DNA from: Archegozetes longisetosus
Lineage: Eukaryota; Arthropoda; Arachnida; Sarcoptiformes; Trhypochthoniidae
Assembly: GCA_018873245.2 (NCBI GenBank)
Contig: JAEMBT020000009.1
Coordinates: 14,423,794-14,487,793, forward strand
DNA: 64,000 bases
Direction: 5' to 3'
In this document: one piece after another, positions 11,640-23,789 of the stretch
Position numbering within the stretch: position 1 is the first letter of the stretch
Layout: every line of letters begins with the position of its first letter
The notes under the pieces: model-generated
What the model was told of the DNA's origin: nothing
Seen by the model: only the letters and a program-made list of their open reading frames with translations
Database searches by the model: none
Program-made: the position numbers and the translations under genes

Positions 11640-14600
11640 CATACTGAGATATTAAGAAATGAGTGCATTTACAACTAGTTTATCGTATCTGATATTATTA
11701 GCTTGACAATTTCTAAAATTTTTGTTATTCTTAGAAAAAACTGGAAATATAACTTAAAAATTATAAAACTGTAAAGTATAAGAATAAGAAATCGGTTTAC
11801 CCAAAGTTGTCGAATGCAAGAATGAGCATTGAAATGGTCGATTATCATAAATTTTTAAATCATCTTTATAAGACTCAAAGTCCGATGAATTTTGTTACAT
11901 AGGACCTGTACATATTCTTATATATTTGAGTAAGTTCATCAATTCTAAAGTAACGATAACTAAATTAGAGCTTCAAATATAGAAATAATTTTGCAAATCT
12001 AAAAATCTTCCGAATTTCCATTATTGAATTCTTCAACCTTTTTGTAAATAGGTAGATGAGTATCAAAGAAGTCAAACATTTTTATTGAATCAATATATAG
12101 ACTGAAACAATAAAAGACTAATAGAAAGTGATGTTTAACTCAAATATCGCACTAACATATCCCTTATTTTCAAAGTGTGACATAGCTTATCGATAGCAAA
12201 ATATTTAACACACGGAATCGTATGAGTTATCAAGTGAATCAAGAGCATTAAAAATTAATGTATTGCCATCCTAGTTATGGTCAATTATAGAATCATGAGA
12301 AGAGGTCAGAATTTAATTTTGGAGGTCTTTTCTAAAGGTCAATATAAGGTGGATTACTACCTACATAGAATATTCAGTCCTCTCAGAGTGTAGATCAGTA
12401 TTGATTCAAACACACGAATTAAGTAGCTATTCAATGAAATACCGTATGCCATTAATTTATGCTTTCATGAAAAAATCATGAGGATATTGTTTATATATAG
12501 GCTATCATCAAATACTCTTCAACAGATACTAGTTCAGTTGGGATTTGTGCAATTTTTCCATTCACCAGTAATAAATATTCACTTGAAAGATTTAAGATGT
12601 TGTAATCAACGTTGTTTGTTACACAAGCATGTCAAAAACTTTCACACCAAAAATATTATTTTATGCAATAGTTAAAAAATATAAAATATAGATAAGACAT
12701 GCACCCAATAAAATTGTCTTATTTTACCATTTCATAACACTTTTTCTTTGAGTGTTCGAGAATAAATCCAAATTAACAAAGAATTACAAAGAATATGGTT
12801 CAATCTATAAAACCAGTATTTTGCAGTTATATTTCTAAATAAAGTATTCTTATTTAAATTGTAAAGGAAAAGACTTTAATAAAAAAATTTCAAAATCTTT
12901 ATGATCACCACTTTAGATACTGTTCTGCTATAGATAGTGATTGAAAATTTCTAGAAATCTTCATTCTATATGTAAATTTAGTTACAGGAATTTTAATAAG
13001 ATTTCGCAATTGTTCAACATGCTTAAGTAGTCAGTATTGTTAGCAATTTTTCTTTTACTTTATGAATAACTCATTATTCGATGCGTCTTTGTTGCTCAAT
13101 ATTATAATTCGAGTTTTGAATTGAAAATTCAAATATTTTTAGCTCCAATCCTTGAAAAGCATTTTCACTTTTCTATCAAATCAAAGTCAATGTTTACTTG
13201 AAAAAAGATTTTGTCATTGAAACCAAATTATCCTTTGATATTTTTAGATTAAGAGTACTTGAAAAAATCTATATATTTGAACTCATGATAAGTTTGCTTT
13301 ACAGGAATTTCAATCTATATTTTTCTACGCTTTTCGTTATTTCTCAATAACAATATTATTAACTTGTATCTACTGGGATACTTTTTACCTTCAACACATA
13401 TTTTGATTTACCACATTTTCGAATATATTAACTAAATTAGTTTTTTCGATTCCAACATTTTAATATGAGAAGAAATTTGAAGACCCACAACAAATAATAT
13501 GGGTTCAAGATGAACAGAATATCTTTTAAACGTATTCCCGCATGAATAAAATGTAAATCCTTTTTGATCCAAGTTTAACATTGGTCTGTCACTATAGTAG
13601 GTTTTAACGGAAGAATTGAAAGGAAAAGTTAGTTTGACATTTCAAATTTTTAGCTATTATATAAACTGTTAACTGGTTATTCGCAAGTTTTTTGTGTTGA
13701 CTTTCTAGCAAGTAAGATAAAGATTAGGTTAACCGTTTTCAACTACTAAATTGAATCTTCAAATTAAACTCATCAAACATGCTAACAATTAATCTAATCT
13801 ATAATAAGCCAGTTAAGTTTACTGCTTGTGTTGTACTTTCAATATAATCTATTTTTGATTAAGTTTTTAGCAAAGCAATTCAATCTTTCAGTTTCAAAAA
13901 AGAATAGAAGCTTGTGGTACAATAAATATCGTCGCGTAAGTCCTACAAAGTCATTTTTAAATACTATTTCTATTAGAGATAGTGTTTTATAGCACGCGAC
14001 CGACAACATTTTATGTGATGAACGCCGCTTACATCATTCAAGGACTAAGAAGTGATCAACTTTGTGAACAGCATTACATAAGGGAAATTAATTCATGGAA
14101 AACAAGATAGCAGCTGATTTATTGACTAATTTATTTGATTAGTTCAAAGTACATAAAATTAACTATTTTCCTGCTATTATGAGAATTTGATGAGATTTGA
14201 AAGTTTTGACACATTTTATTTATACAGTTTACTTATACACATTCTGTAATGAAGTGTAATATAGTGAACATAGAGCTATAATATGTGAAGCAATTATTGT
14301 AAATGTAGCCTGGGTATTATTTAAACAAGTATTAAGGTGTCTACTGAGTGCAGGTTCTGTTAATTATTTTATACCTAAGGGTTAGTCAAATAATTAAGCA
14401 CAAATACTTTTCAGCACATCTTTGATTGATATTAAATTATGGTTTGATCTTCAACCAAAAACAATTTATAAAAAAGCGAAAGCAGTTAATCGATCTAAAA
14501 CACACAGAATTATAAATTAAAAATTTAGAATAATAATCAATATTGCAAAACTTGTATGTGTTTAAGTTTATACAAATACTGATTCGGTATTAAGCGTTCG

Positions 14601-15159
14601 TTTTAGTAATCAAACAATTATACCCTTAATATAACGAAATTCAACAAATAATGCCCGAGCTATGTTTACAACAATTGCTCCACACATGGATCTTCGCAAA
14701 TTTTTGGTTCGCAGACTATACACACTATATCCGATATAGTAAACTTCCGTTATAATCAATGGATTTCCAGTGCATTAGGTTGTTTACTATAATGAGAGAT
14801 AATTGTAATATTTTTTAAAGACCATAACAATGATAAACTAGAAAAAATAACTTAAGATCTATCATAATCATTTGCCTAATATCCAAATTAATGTACCTTG
14901 AAAGATCATTTAGCTCACTACTGAAACCCTTCATGAATAAATGATCCAAAAAACTCAATTTAACTTAATAAATTATAGGATGAAATATGTCTTATGTTTT
15001 ATTTATATCATATGATTTTACTTCACATCCGCTCGAACAGTCTCTAGCGATTGACCATTTGCTTGTTTTAGGACAACTCTGTCGATAAAACATAGGCACT
15101 CTAAAACTTTTAATGAAAAGTGATAGCAATAGTTTAAAATTAATTCATATTATATATGA

Positions 15160-16175
15160 AACTTTACTTCAAAAATGTACGGTAGAGAAAATAAAACATG
15201 ATATATATAAAGTCAAAACTGAAATACGATGTAACTGCACGCATAATAAGATATTACTAACAAGGAACACTAGGGAATCGTTAAATTAAAAAAACTTCAG
15301 AAAATGCTTATATGACAAGCATTAAAGAAATGGGATAAACATAATGGAATTTGACACCAACTACGTGTTATAAAGATTCCTTCAGAACATTGTGATCAAT
15401 CATTAAAACAGATTTGGTCAGTCATTTTATCATAAGTACAACGATTATGTTGATTAAAATTAATTTTTTGTTGTAATTCTAACTTCCAATAAAAATTTAA
15501 AATTACATTACCATTTGTTTAATTTAACTAATAAGCTAATTGAAAAGCAATAGTACACTTGCTATAAAGCTATTTATTAAGACTCTATAAGTATAGTTAA
15601 GTTTGAAAACTACCAAAAACTTAATATTAAGCAAAATCGGTTTGCGTATTTTATTATTTATATTAAGAGCTATCTATGAGCATTTTCTGAAATTTTTGAA
15701 TTTAACGATTCCCTAGTGTTCCTTGTAAGTTGTAGTTCTTATCGAAACAGTCATTCATAAGAAAACAATTATTTATTGAACATAATTCATACAGAGCTTT
15801 AAACATAATTTAGATAGTTTCATTAACTCTAACTTTTCATATGAAACTTTGCTTGAATAATGTATGGTATAGAAAACCAGTGTATATGAAAATTTAAAGT
15901 TACAAAAACTATTATCCAAAGTATGCATAAAAGTTTAATAGACATAAAGTTGCAATCTCAAGCAAAATGTCTCAAATTAACCAAAGTTGAAAAATTATCT
16001 CAGTTCTGTATGAATTGTGTTCAACAAATAATTGTTTTCTTATGAATGACTAAGTTTTGGTAAGAACTATTACTTAGAAATATCTCATGCGTGCAGTTAC
16101 ATTGTATTTCAGTTTTGACTTTATATATTATGTTTTATTTTCTCTACTTACATTTTTGAAGTAAAGTTTCATAAG
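15160..16175. repeat. Nested inverted repeats, possibly one transposon inside another
   Basis: The outer arms (about 15160-15250 and 16085-16175) share GAAACTTTACTTC / GAAGTAAAGTTTC and CTGAAATAC...GTAACTGCACGC with its inverse. Inside, CAAGGAACACTAGGGAATCG (15260) is inverted near 15700, and CATTCATAAGAAAACAATTA (about 15750) is inverted near 16035. A degenerate copy of the outer arm lies at about 15838-15900 (ATGAAACTTTGCTTGAATAA). The geometry suggests at least two rounds of insertion or duplication. No coding frame. Confidence 0.65.
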
Positions 16176-18616
16176 ACCTTAATGCAAATGGGAAATTCTC
16201 TCTATATTAATGTTGAGATAAGAGGTTCAATTTATATTTCTTTAAAGTAAAATGGACTAAAGTTAAATAATACGCAATAATTGTTATCTCAATCAGATAT
16301 GTAGTGATCAAACATTTCAGGCTTATAAATTAAATAAAATCATTTCAAGCCTTCTATATCAGCTTAAAATTGAAGAGAATTTTTCTGAAGCATTAAGATC
16401 TGAATATATATATACCTGTCAGTTTTGTCAATCTGTTCACCTCAAAAATATTTGAAAATTTTTGAAAAATATATTAAGTCACTTATTAGAAATTTTCTAA
16501 AACAAGCTTATCATATGCTGAACTAAAACTATCTAAAAGTTTACATAAACACTAGTATAATGAATTATAAACTGTAGGACAAATCTAAGAAATCAAAGTA
16601 TTTTATGATTTCAGAACACGCCCATTTTCTGTAGAGAAAAGTAAAAAGTAAAAAGGAGTGAGAGAAAATACTTCTAGTCATATCAGATAATTGAGACTTG
16701 AGAATTATGTGTACCCAAAGTAATAACTTATTACTAGTGAACTAAGTAATTAAATTCTTCATAAAATATAATAATTTCTTTTGAAGTGAACGGATTGATA
16801 AAACTGACAGATATATTCGTACTTTTATTTCCGTTTTAATCAATATACTACACGACAGGCTATAAAAGGACTTAATTTAAGGCTATCTTTAAAGCTAAAT
16901 CAACGCTCTTTCAAAATAAAGTTAATGAATAAACGAATAGGCAAATTGTGTGTTCAATTAGAGGACAGCGATTTGAATATTTTGCTTATTAAGCCGCAGA
17001 AGGTGTCATATCTATAGCAAATGCAAGAATAGACTCAAAACCGATGTAATATAAAAAAGCAATCAAGAAAATCAAATTCATTTGACTGAATAATAATAAA
17101 TTGATATGATTGAAGTGAATATTGTAAAAACTACTGAAAATAAAATACACCAATGATTTCTATGACAAACAATTTCAATTCGGTGTTATATCGATGGTAG
17201 AGATTCTATTAAACTTGTTACGTAACGTTTCAATGCATGATAACATGATGAATTTTGCTTTAGGATCTAGGATTCAATTATTTATTTGTATGAGTATAGT
17301 CTTACGTAATAACAGACTAGAAATAAATGATTAATCTGCCATAAGACAAAATCAATGAGTGATAGACTTTTAATGTCCATAGAATAGTATTAGGGATAAT
17401 TAAAAATTGATAAATTAGATTAACATTGGTGGTAATTAAGAGGGCATAGGATTAGCTGTGAATAAATTTATGATGAAGAAACAAATCATCAATTTGAGTG
17501 TGTAATTAATGAGTTTTTGCTAGTTACTTTTTTGACGGTAACAAATTAGATTAATTGTGTCAATATTATGAAAATGAGGATTGACTGTGATAATTGATGT
17601 TTTCGAACAAATCATGTTCGATATACTGTTGCATTTTTGTCTGCCGTACTCAGTTTAAGCTGCTCTAACTTATACAAATTGACAGTGTTCTGATTAAGTA
17701 TTAATTTAGGTAAATGTCAGTATCAGATGCAACAATATTACGCGTCGTTTAGCTCATTAGCTGAAGTTAATGCCTAATTGTTGATAAAACTTTGAAATGA
17801 AATAAACCAATATGATATGATTGCCAGTAAGTTTAGTTCGTGAGCTCTAAAAAATTTTATTTTCTGCTGTTGAGCTTGCAGTTCAACGATTTGATCCAAC
17901 GAACCGACAAAGAAATACATTAATAATTTTTGAAGTTAAAAATATTGCAATCACAGTCGTTTATAGAGTTTGGTTCATCTACTATAAAAGTAAAGTGCTA
18001 TCAAAGTTTTGATCGTTTCAAATACTTTTTCAGAGCAGAAAAGTTAAAAAGTTTAATGCGTTAGACAGTTATTTTATGAAAAAGTATTATCTTTTCTAAT
18101 CAAAAAGCAATAAGTAATTTCTAGTAAAATTGAATGCTTTTATGGTCGAGTAATTTGCAACGAGGTTAATTTAGTTGAAGATATCAATTTTTCTAAAATT
18201 TACTACTTAGTTGAAAGTTACAGAAAATTGGTTATAATAAAAAATTGAAGCGACTCGACCAGACCAGAGTTTTACTCATTAATTTGATTAAAGGAATAAA
18301 AATTCACTGAGTTAAAAACTACAAAGTTTAATATGTTTCTCTAACTTGTCGCAGCCACACATTCAATTGTAGATGATATGATTGAATGTGAAAACTTTAT
18401 CTCTCGGAATTAACATTAAATTTTAAACAAAAAATAAGCTCATATGGCATAAATTGACATCATTTACATAAGATTTCATTTTGAACTCCAAGAAGCCTTT
18501 TTCAGAATAATGAGCTTATTTACATGTATGAGTAAAATAGATAAGATAATAGAATGTTTAATCAAATGACAGAAATATGACAATTCAAATTGAAAACTTG
18601 CTTAAACTTTTGACAG

Positions 18617-18971
18617 ATATATGGCTATAGTATACCCATTGAAGTACTGCTGGTGGTGTGAATCTCACACAACTTACATAATATGTGTTATATGGATATT
18701 ATCGCTGACAATATCTTCACCCCTATTACATTACGCTCGAGCATTACCTTTCAGATACGCGGATCTAACATTATATGATTGCAAAGAACAATGGGAAGGA
18801 GAACTAAGTAGTATGATCTACACCGCGATCTTATTCGTCATCACTTTCATAATTCCATTCACTGCTTTAACGTTTCTCTACGGCTCAATTGGTATTAGAA
18901 CTTTCCGACATATACAGCCTGGAGAAGCGCAAACGAGTAGAGACAAAGCACAACATCGCATCAAAATTAAG
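18617..18971 (+). CDS. Neuropeptide GPCR, exon 2: E/DRY to TM5 and intracellular loop 3
   Basis: The acceptor TGACAG ends at 18616, and the first base completes the Arg of the E-R-Y motif, giving ERYMAIVYPLK. TM4 contains the conserved Trp in VIWILSLT. Extracellular loop 2 has the disulfide Cys in YDCKEQW, a pattern common in NPFF/QRFP-type receptors. TM5 has its Pro in FIIPFTALTFLYG. Loop 3 ends in basic RIKIK at an AAG|GTATTA donor, phase 0. The reading frame is clean. A small MITE starts 10 bp past the donor. Confidence 0.9.
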
Positions 18972-19974
18972 GTATTAATACAGTAATACCTCGATATAGT
19001 GAATCTCTAGAGACCGGTAATCCATATTTACTATAGCGAGATTCCTTATAAAGAGGTTCGCTATATCGATGTATCTTTGTGGCCTGTTATCAATCATTAA
19101 TATTAAGTGTGTCAACATCTTTTCTTATAGATTTTTATTTGCTTTTTCTCTACTATACTGGGATTATGTCGATTAAATTAAGTTCATATTCATTTCATGT
19201 CAGGTAGATCTGAGTAGACAATCATTGCTCAGTATTCTATAGAGGATTATGTTTTTGGTATCATGCAATTTGAGGAAAGGCCTTGAATTTCATTTCTTCA
19301 TTAGATGTTGTTTCATTGAACTTCAGATTTTATTTCGAAATTATAACGAAAACAAAGTCAAACTTCTATTGAACTTTCGATCTATTTATTTAATTATACG
19401 AATCGTTTATAAATCTTGTTTACTCTGATTATTTAGATAATGTAAGAAGATGGGAAAAGTATTATTAGTAGAGAATTGCGAATAGTAGATATAAAAGGTG
19501 AAAAGAAGATGATAATTCTCATGATAACTAGATGTACTAGTAGAATCTTGAGAATTAGTCATTTTTTAATTGAAATCATATGGAAGATATTGATGCATAA
19601 ATAATGAAATGATAAGTTATAAGCAATCTGAATTTTTCATCTGTATTTTCGGCAAATATTCACTGCCATAAAGAAATCATGAGAATTATTTTATTGAATC
19701 TTACAAGTATTTCAATTTAGAGAGATTACTTCATAAGTATTAATCAGATCGGTATAAGATTCAGCCTTCAAAATAATTGAGTACAAATTATTTTTTCTGA
19801 AAGCAGATGAATATTTGAAATCAAAGTAGATTAATTCAATATCGAATATAAAAACAGTAAAAATGAAAGAAAGGTCAAACTAGGAGAGTATTCATCACTT
19901 CTAATAGTAATATAATATTCATTTTTCTCTCACCTGTAAAGTCATTAACAAAATATTTATAATTTTTTTAACAG
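18972..19974 (+). other. GPCR intron 2 (about 1.0 kb)
   Basis: Runs from the donor GTATTA at 18972 to an acceptor TTTTTTAACAG ending at 19974 with a good pyrimidine stretch. Apart from the pogo-like MITE at its 5' end it holds nothing recognisable. Confidence 0.8.
18981..19079. mobile_element. Pogo/Tigger-like MITE just inside GPCR intron 2
   Basis: The left end CAGTAATACCTCGATATAG and the right end CTATATCGATGTATCTTTG are imperfect inverted repeats; the middle is also largely self-complementary (CTATAGCGAG against the left arm). TA precedes the left end. The CAGT start and CTCGATATAG core resemble pogo/Tigger termini. The right boundary is less certain. Confidence 0.55.
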
Positions 19975-20196
19975 GTAGTGAAAATGCTATTAACTCTGGT
20001 TTCAGTATTTCTGGTTTGTTGGCTACCAATACAAATATTCAATTTGATTATTTGGTGGTTTCAAGATTTGCGTAATTCTAAAAGTCGTACTCATTATTAT
20101 CTATATTTTGGTTTATTCTTTTCATTTCATCTTTTGTCACAATTTCACACATTTCTCAATCCATTCATATACTGCTTTATGAGCAATAATTTTAAT
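19975..20196 (+). CDS. Neuropeptide GPCR, exon 3: TM6 and TM7
   Basis: In phase with exon 2, giving KIKVVKMLL. TM6 holds the CWLP motif. TM7 ends with NPFIYCFM, the class A NPxxY motif, then SNNFN before a GTAAGT donor at 20197. All seven helices are therefore accounted for by three exons. The C-terminal tail is missing: a fourth exon must carry helix 8. One weak candidate begins after an AG at about 20449 and reads through ACRRNAFKIVI to a TAG near 20592, but its first 24 residues do not look like a helix 8 start, so I do not call it. The terminal exon may lie further right, possibly beyond the Merlin insertion. Confidence 0.88.
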
Positions 20197-22127
20197 GTAA
20201 GTTTTGCAATAATAATTCCTAAGCATTGAAATTTCAAAAGTATTTTCACTAAAAATTTATAAATAATTGAACAAATCTTTATTCTATTATCAACTTATAC
20301 AAATACGGGCTAAACTATAGAACGGTTTGGTGTGATTTGTTTTGCATAATTTGCAATATAATTAATTTCAATCAGTTGTAACAGAGCGGAAGTTAGTTAA
20401 TACTAGCATTCAAAAAGAAATATTGCTTCAAAACCTATTCGACTTAATAGAAATGGTTAGATCACATTTATTTGAACAAACATGTCTATACATCTCTCGC
20501 TTGTCGTAGAAATGCATTTAAAATAGTTATAGATTTTAGTCACAGTTTCCGGTATTTAGTGCATTCATTAATTACACAAAATACGACGTTTTAGAATCTC
20601 TTCATGAATAAAGTATTGAAAGTTTGTTCAAACAGATCTGAGATATTACAAACAAGCTTTTCTCATACTTTTGAATACAATTGAAGTTAAGAAAAATAAG
20701 CTTGTTTACTGAATAGAAATGCTTTGAAAGCATTTGACATATGCTACACTTGTTTATTAATTGAGCATTTCTCAACCGGTGGCACACGTACCAGCAGGTG
20801 TTATATGAAACCTCTCCGGTGGTATGCGACAGTATTTGTATAGCCATAGAAAATGTTAGGTTTAAAAGAAAAATATCAAATTGAAGAGTAATTTTAAAAA
20901 GGCTGAGGACCACTGCATTAGATAATTAGCTATATGAGTTAAACCTGTTCGTTAAGTAATAAATAGTGCAGAAATTTTCTAGTTTCGATCTAATCGATAA
21001 TTAAAAATATATTTTGTCATAGAATCTTTCAAAGAATCATTGAATATAAGCATAAATTTAAAGTTGTTGAAAATTCTATCTTTTTGGTGAAAAGCTATTT
21101 GTTAAAGTTTTCTAAAGCAAAAACAGAATTCAGTGAATAACATTAGTTTTACTTCATATGATTTTAAAATTAGGGGAAAGTCAACACATTTATGAGATCT
21201 AGAACCATAGCACAAATAAGAAAAGACAGTAACGCCATAGCACAAGCAAATTTCTCTCAAGTTCTTTTTTGAGTTTTTATAATAAAAAACTAGATTTATT
21301 AGACATTTTGAGCCTACTGTAGTATTGAATCAACAACATAAAGCTTAACTCAATAGAATATCAGGTTTCCTTTATAATGCCTTTTTGAAGAAAATCTTAT
21401 TAGAAAAGTTCAATATTAGACAAGATCTAACTTGAATCTTTATTAAACATCAATCTAAGATAAGAATGAAGAACAATAAAGATTGTGTTTACAACAGTCG
21501 AACGCATTTTTATTGTTAAAATGTTTTCTAAATATTTGTAGAATAAAGATGGGCACTCTCAGTATTTATTATAAATCAAAATCATAGCTTTCAAACACCA
21601 TTCTTGTAGTTTTCTTTTTCAACTGAATGATTGATTTAAATTAGAATTTCGTTAATTTCATTGAATTTATGAATTAAAGTAGTTACAATGCCTTTCATCT
21701 AAGACGATGTGACCCCCAAATTATTCCCGTTAAAAGTCTAACGATGAAAGCGATGATATTTATAATCTCAAATGATTGTCTCAGTGTATTAATAAGTTGG
21801 GAGTCGCGTCATCTTTAGATCAAAGACACTGTAAACTGTTTTTGATAAGAATTAAAATAGAAAAGTTCGATCTCCAATGGCTGGTTTTGGTTTACCGTTG
21901 TGTAATCAACATTACTTTCAGTAGAAGGAAAACTATCATACTTTACGAGAAAAAAATTTTGCTAAACTAAAAGAGAAATAATCATTTGTGAGACAATTTT
22001 CGCTAAACACAAAATTAAAGCGCTGTTGAGAATATAATGATCTTTTCATAACTTAAAATATACGTGCGACTCATAACTTTGTTGATAAAAGAAGCTTTGT
22101 GAGTGATCTAATGAGTGATTTATAGTC
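20197..22127. other. GPCR intron 3 or downstream flank
   Basis: AT-rich, with no convincing coding frame beyond the weak candidate terminal exon at about 20450-20592. It contains one degenerate hAT-type MITE (20763-20915). Confidence 0.5.
20763..20915. mobile_element. Degenerate hAT-type MITE, about 153 bp
   Basis: The ends GAGCATTTCTCAACC and GGCTGAGGACCACTG are imperfect inverted repeats of the common hAT consensus beginning CAGTG.TTCTCAACC. Inside are CCGGTGGCACACGTACCAGC and CCGGTGGTATGCG, the paired GGTAC-type subterminal motifs seen in many hAT MITEs. No convincing 8-bp target duplication remains, so this is an old copy. Confidence 0.5.
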
Positions 22128-22135
22128 AAAAAAGA

Positions 22136-22280
22136 GGTTAAAATAAAGGAAAGGTGCGCAATTACAAATTAAGAAAAGGTGCGCTATGATATTAATGAAA
22201 GGTGCGCTACCTAAATAAAGGAAAGGTGCGCATCGATTATCGATAGTACCTTCCTATGGCAAGTTAATGAAAGGTGCGCT
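22136..22280 (+). repeat. Merlin left terminal inverted repeat with five AAAGGTGCGC boxes
   Basis: AAAGGTGCGC boxes start at 22150, 22175, 22198, 22222 and 22270: steps of 25, 23, 24 and 48 bp. The missing slot is filled by an ATCGATTATCGAT-type palindrome. The regular spacing suggests phased transposase-binding sites. Confidence 0.9.
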
Positions 22281-22510
22281 ACTAACAGGAAGTGTGGGAT
22301 AATCTATTAACTTTTTCATAACGACAGCTTTAGCCCAGAAAACCCGGTTTCCAGGGTGCACCACGAGGAGGTAGCTGCCACGCACCCCAAAAATTTTTTG
22401 GTTAAAACACTTGAAATGTTAAAAGACTTAAAATCTGATGAAAGGGGCCCGGACTAGCAAGAGAATGATTCTCTCCTCCTCCCAGCACCTGCCCTCAAGA
22501 ATATGAATGT

Positions 22511-23530
22511 TCATTCAAGATCCGAATCCGAGAAATAAATGACTGTTTGATCGGGATCAACATTTGAAGATGCAGGAGGTCCAGGTAAAATGCGAGCCAG
22601 ATCTTTTAAAAACTGGCCAAATCTGGCTTCTCGAGGCAACTTATCCAAAAAATTTCGAAAATACTGCGCCTTTTCGATGTACCCTTCAACAATGTCATCA
22701 TTATGGAAACTGTCTATGCGTGCCTTAAGCAGCTTCCATTGCACTTCGATGTTATTGGTGTGCACATCGATAACTTTGCCCAATCTAGGCACGAGAACTT
22801 GGCGAACAAATCGATTCCCATTAGTTGAAGAATGGTTGATGGTGAAGTGCGAATTAAAGCCAACTTCTTTAACGCCATGGTAGAATGCTGCAGAGTCCGT
22901 TATCACGATCGAACCTTCCCGAATGCGAGACGCCATTAGGGGCCACAGCGTTTCTTTCCGACGGTCTGGCACAGAAAGGAAAAAAGTCTCGCCGGTTTCA
23001 CGGCTAAAAGCACCAAAAATCCAGCGGTCTTCTCCCGCCAACAGCCGTCCACGATTATATTTCCGAAATACGTGAGTTTCGTCGCACTCAATGATCTGGT
23101 TTTCACCACCAATCTGGTTCCACGATCCCAAAGTACCACAAACCTTGCGCAACTTCTTCCAAAGCGCGGTAACAGACGGCTCAGAAACTTTAAGAAAAGA
23201 AGCAGCTTGGACGCGGGTAACTTCGTGCACAAACCAATAAACAGCCTTTAAAATGGTTAGAAATGGCAGCTTAGAGCGTTCAAATATTGTGTTCGAAGTT
23301 GGAGAAACAGTTTTCCCACACTGCTTCGTCTGACAACGAAAAGTAAAGCCTAATTTTTCCGAAGGTTTCCGGCGCTGACCCAATGGACCTCCACAATCAG
23401 GACACGAATACAAAGCTGGATCCTTCACAGGCAGCAGGTCAAGTGCCCGGCATTTCACGATGCACTGCCGTTCCGTGGGCCCCAGAATATCCACGATGTT
23501 GTGCGGCGTAATATCGTCCAATGAACACAT
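22511..23530 (-). CDS. Merlin transposase (ISXO2/IS1595-like DDE)
   Basis: 339 residues from the ATG at 23530-23528; the frame is open further upstream, but this is the first ATG. DDE-type transposase that would act in the nucleus on the element's own inverted repeats by cut and paste. An N-terminal zinc ribbon is visible (CPDCGG near residue 45, CQTKQCGK near 67). A small helix-turn-helix-like segment follows (VTRVQAASFLKVSEPSV). Catalytic residues by family pattern: the first Asp in IECDETHV, the second in VITDSAAFY, and the third acidic residue in HTNNIEVQWKLLKA. The length fits Merlin/IS1595 transposases, and there are no internal stops or frameshifts. GC content is higher than in its neighbours, consistent with recent arrival. 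Confidence 0.93.
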   Translation of the reverse strand: MCSLDDITPHNIVDILGPTERQCIVKCRALDLLPVKDPALYSCPDCGGPLGQRRKPSEKLGFTFRCQTKQCGKTVSPTSNTIFERSKLPFLTILKAVYWFVHEVTRVQAASFLKVSEPSVTALWKKLRKVCGTLGSWNQIGGENQIIECDETHVFRKYNRGRLLAGEDRWIFGAFSRETGETFFLSVPDRRKETLWPLMASRIREGSIVITDSAAFYHGVKEVGFNSHFTINHSSTNGNRFVRQVLVPRLGKVIDVHTNNIEVQWKLLKARIDSFHNDDIVEGYIEKAQYFRNFLDKLPREARFGQFLKDLARILPGPPASSNVDPDQTVIYFSDSDLE

Positions 23531-23646
23531 TTCAATTACACAAATAAAAATCACGAAGAGCACAAGTCACAATTACAATTAAAGTAGAAGCGTAAAACTT
23601 TATTAAAAGTAAATTTAAAAAACACTTTAAGACAAAACATAAAAAG

Positions 23647-23692
23647 GAGAGAAGGAGAGAGAGAGAGAGAGAGAGAGAAAGAAAGAAAGAGA
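23647..23692. repeat. GA-rich microsatellite inside Merlin
   Basis: (GA)n grading into GAAA repeats, about 45 bp, between the transposase start and the right inverted repeat. It lies in the presumed transposase promoter or 5' leader. Confidence 0.8.
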
Positions 23693-23789
23693 GGGGCGTA
23701 AAACAATAATAAATGCACCTATATGCGCGTGAAACAGAAATAGATAGCATTAAGTAATTGACAGATGGAGACGTGCAATTAGCCGCGCG

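Larger units (their letters stand above)
4166..18616 (+). other. GPCR intron 1 (about 14.4 kb)
   Basis: Runs from the donor GTAAAG at 4166 to the acceptor TGACAG ending at 18616. Very AT-rich, with no convincing gene on either strand; the few open frames of 60-70 codons are isolated and have composition like the background. It contains transposon-derived palindromes listed separately (6212-6296, 7287-7492, 11271-11639, 15160-16175). A possible further MITE runs from TACAGTCTG at 8644 to CAGACTG near 9073. Conserved enhancers cannot be recognised by eye. Confidence 0.8.

Noticed and set aside
20449-20592. Candidate GPCR terminal exon reading ACRRNAFKIVI
   Set aside because: The phase fits after an AG at 20449, but the first residues do not look like helix 8 and the acceptor has a poor pyrimidine tract.
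22590-23232. Open frames on both strands within the Merlin transposase
   Set aside because: Alternative-frame shadows of the transposase, which has all the recognisable motifs.
23528-23563. Upstream extension of the Merlin transposase to a GTG at 23563
   Set aside because: Eukaryotic genes start at ATG; the first ATG in frame is at 23530-23528 and the extra residues lack family resemblance.
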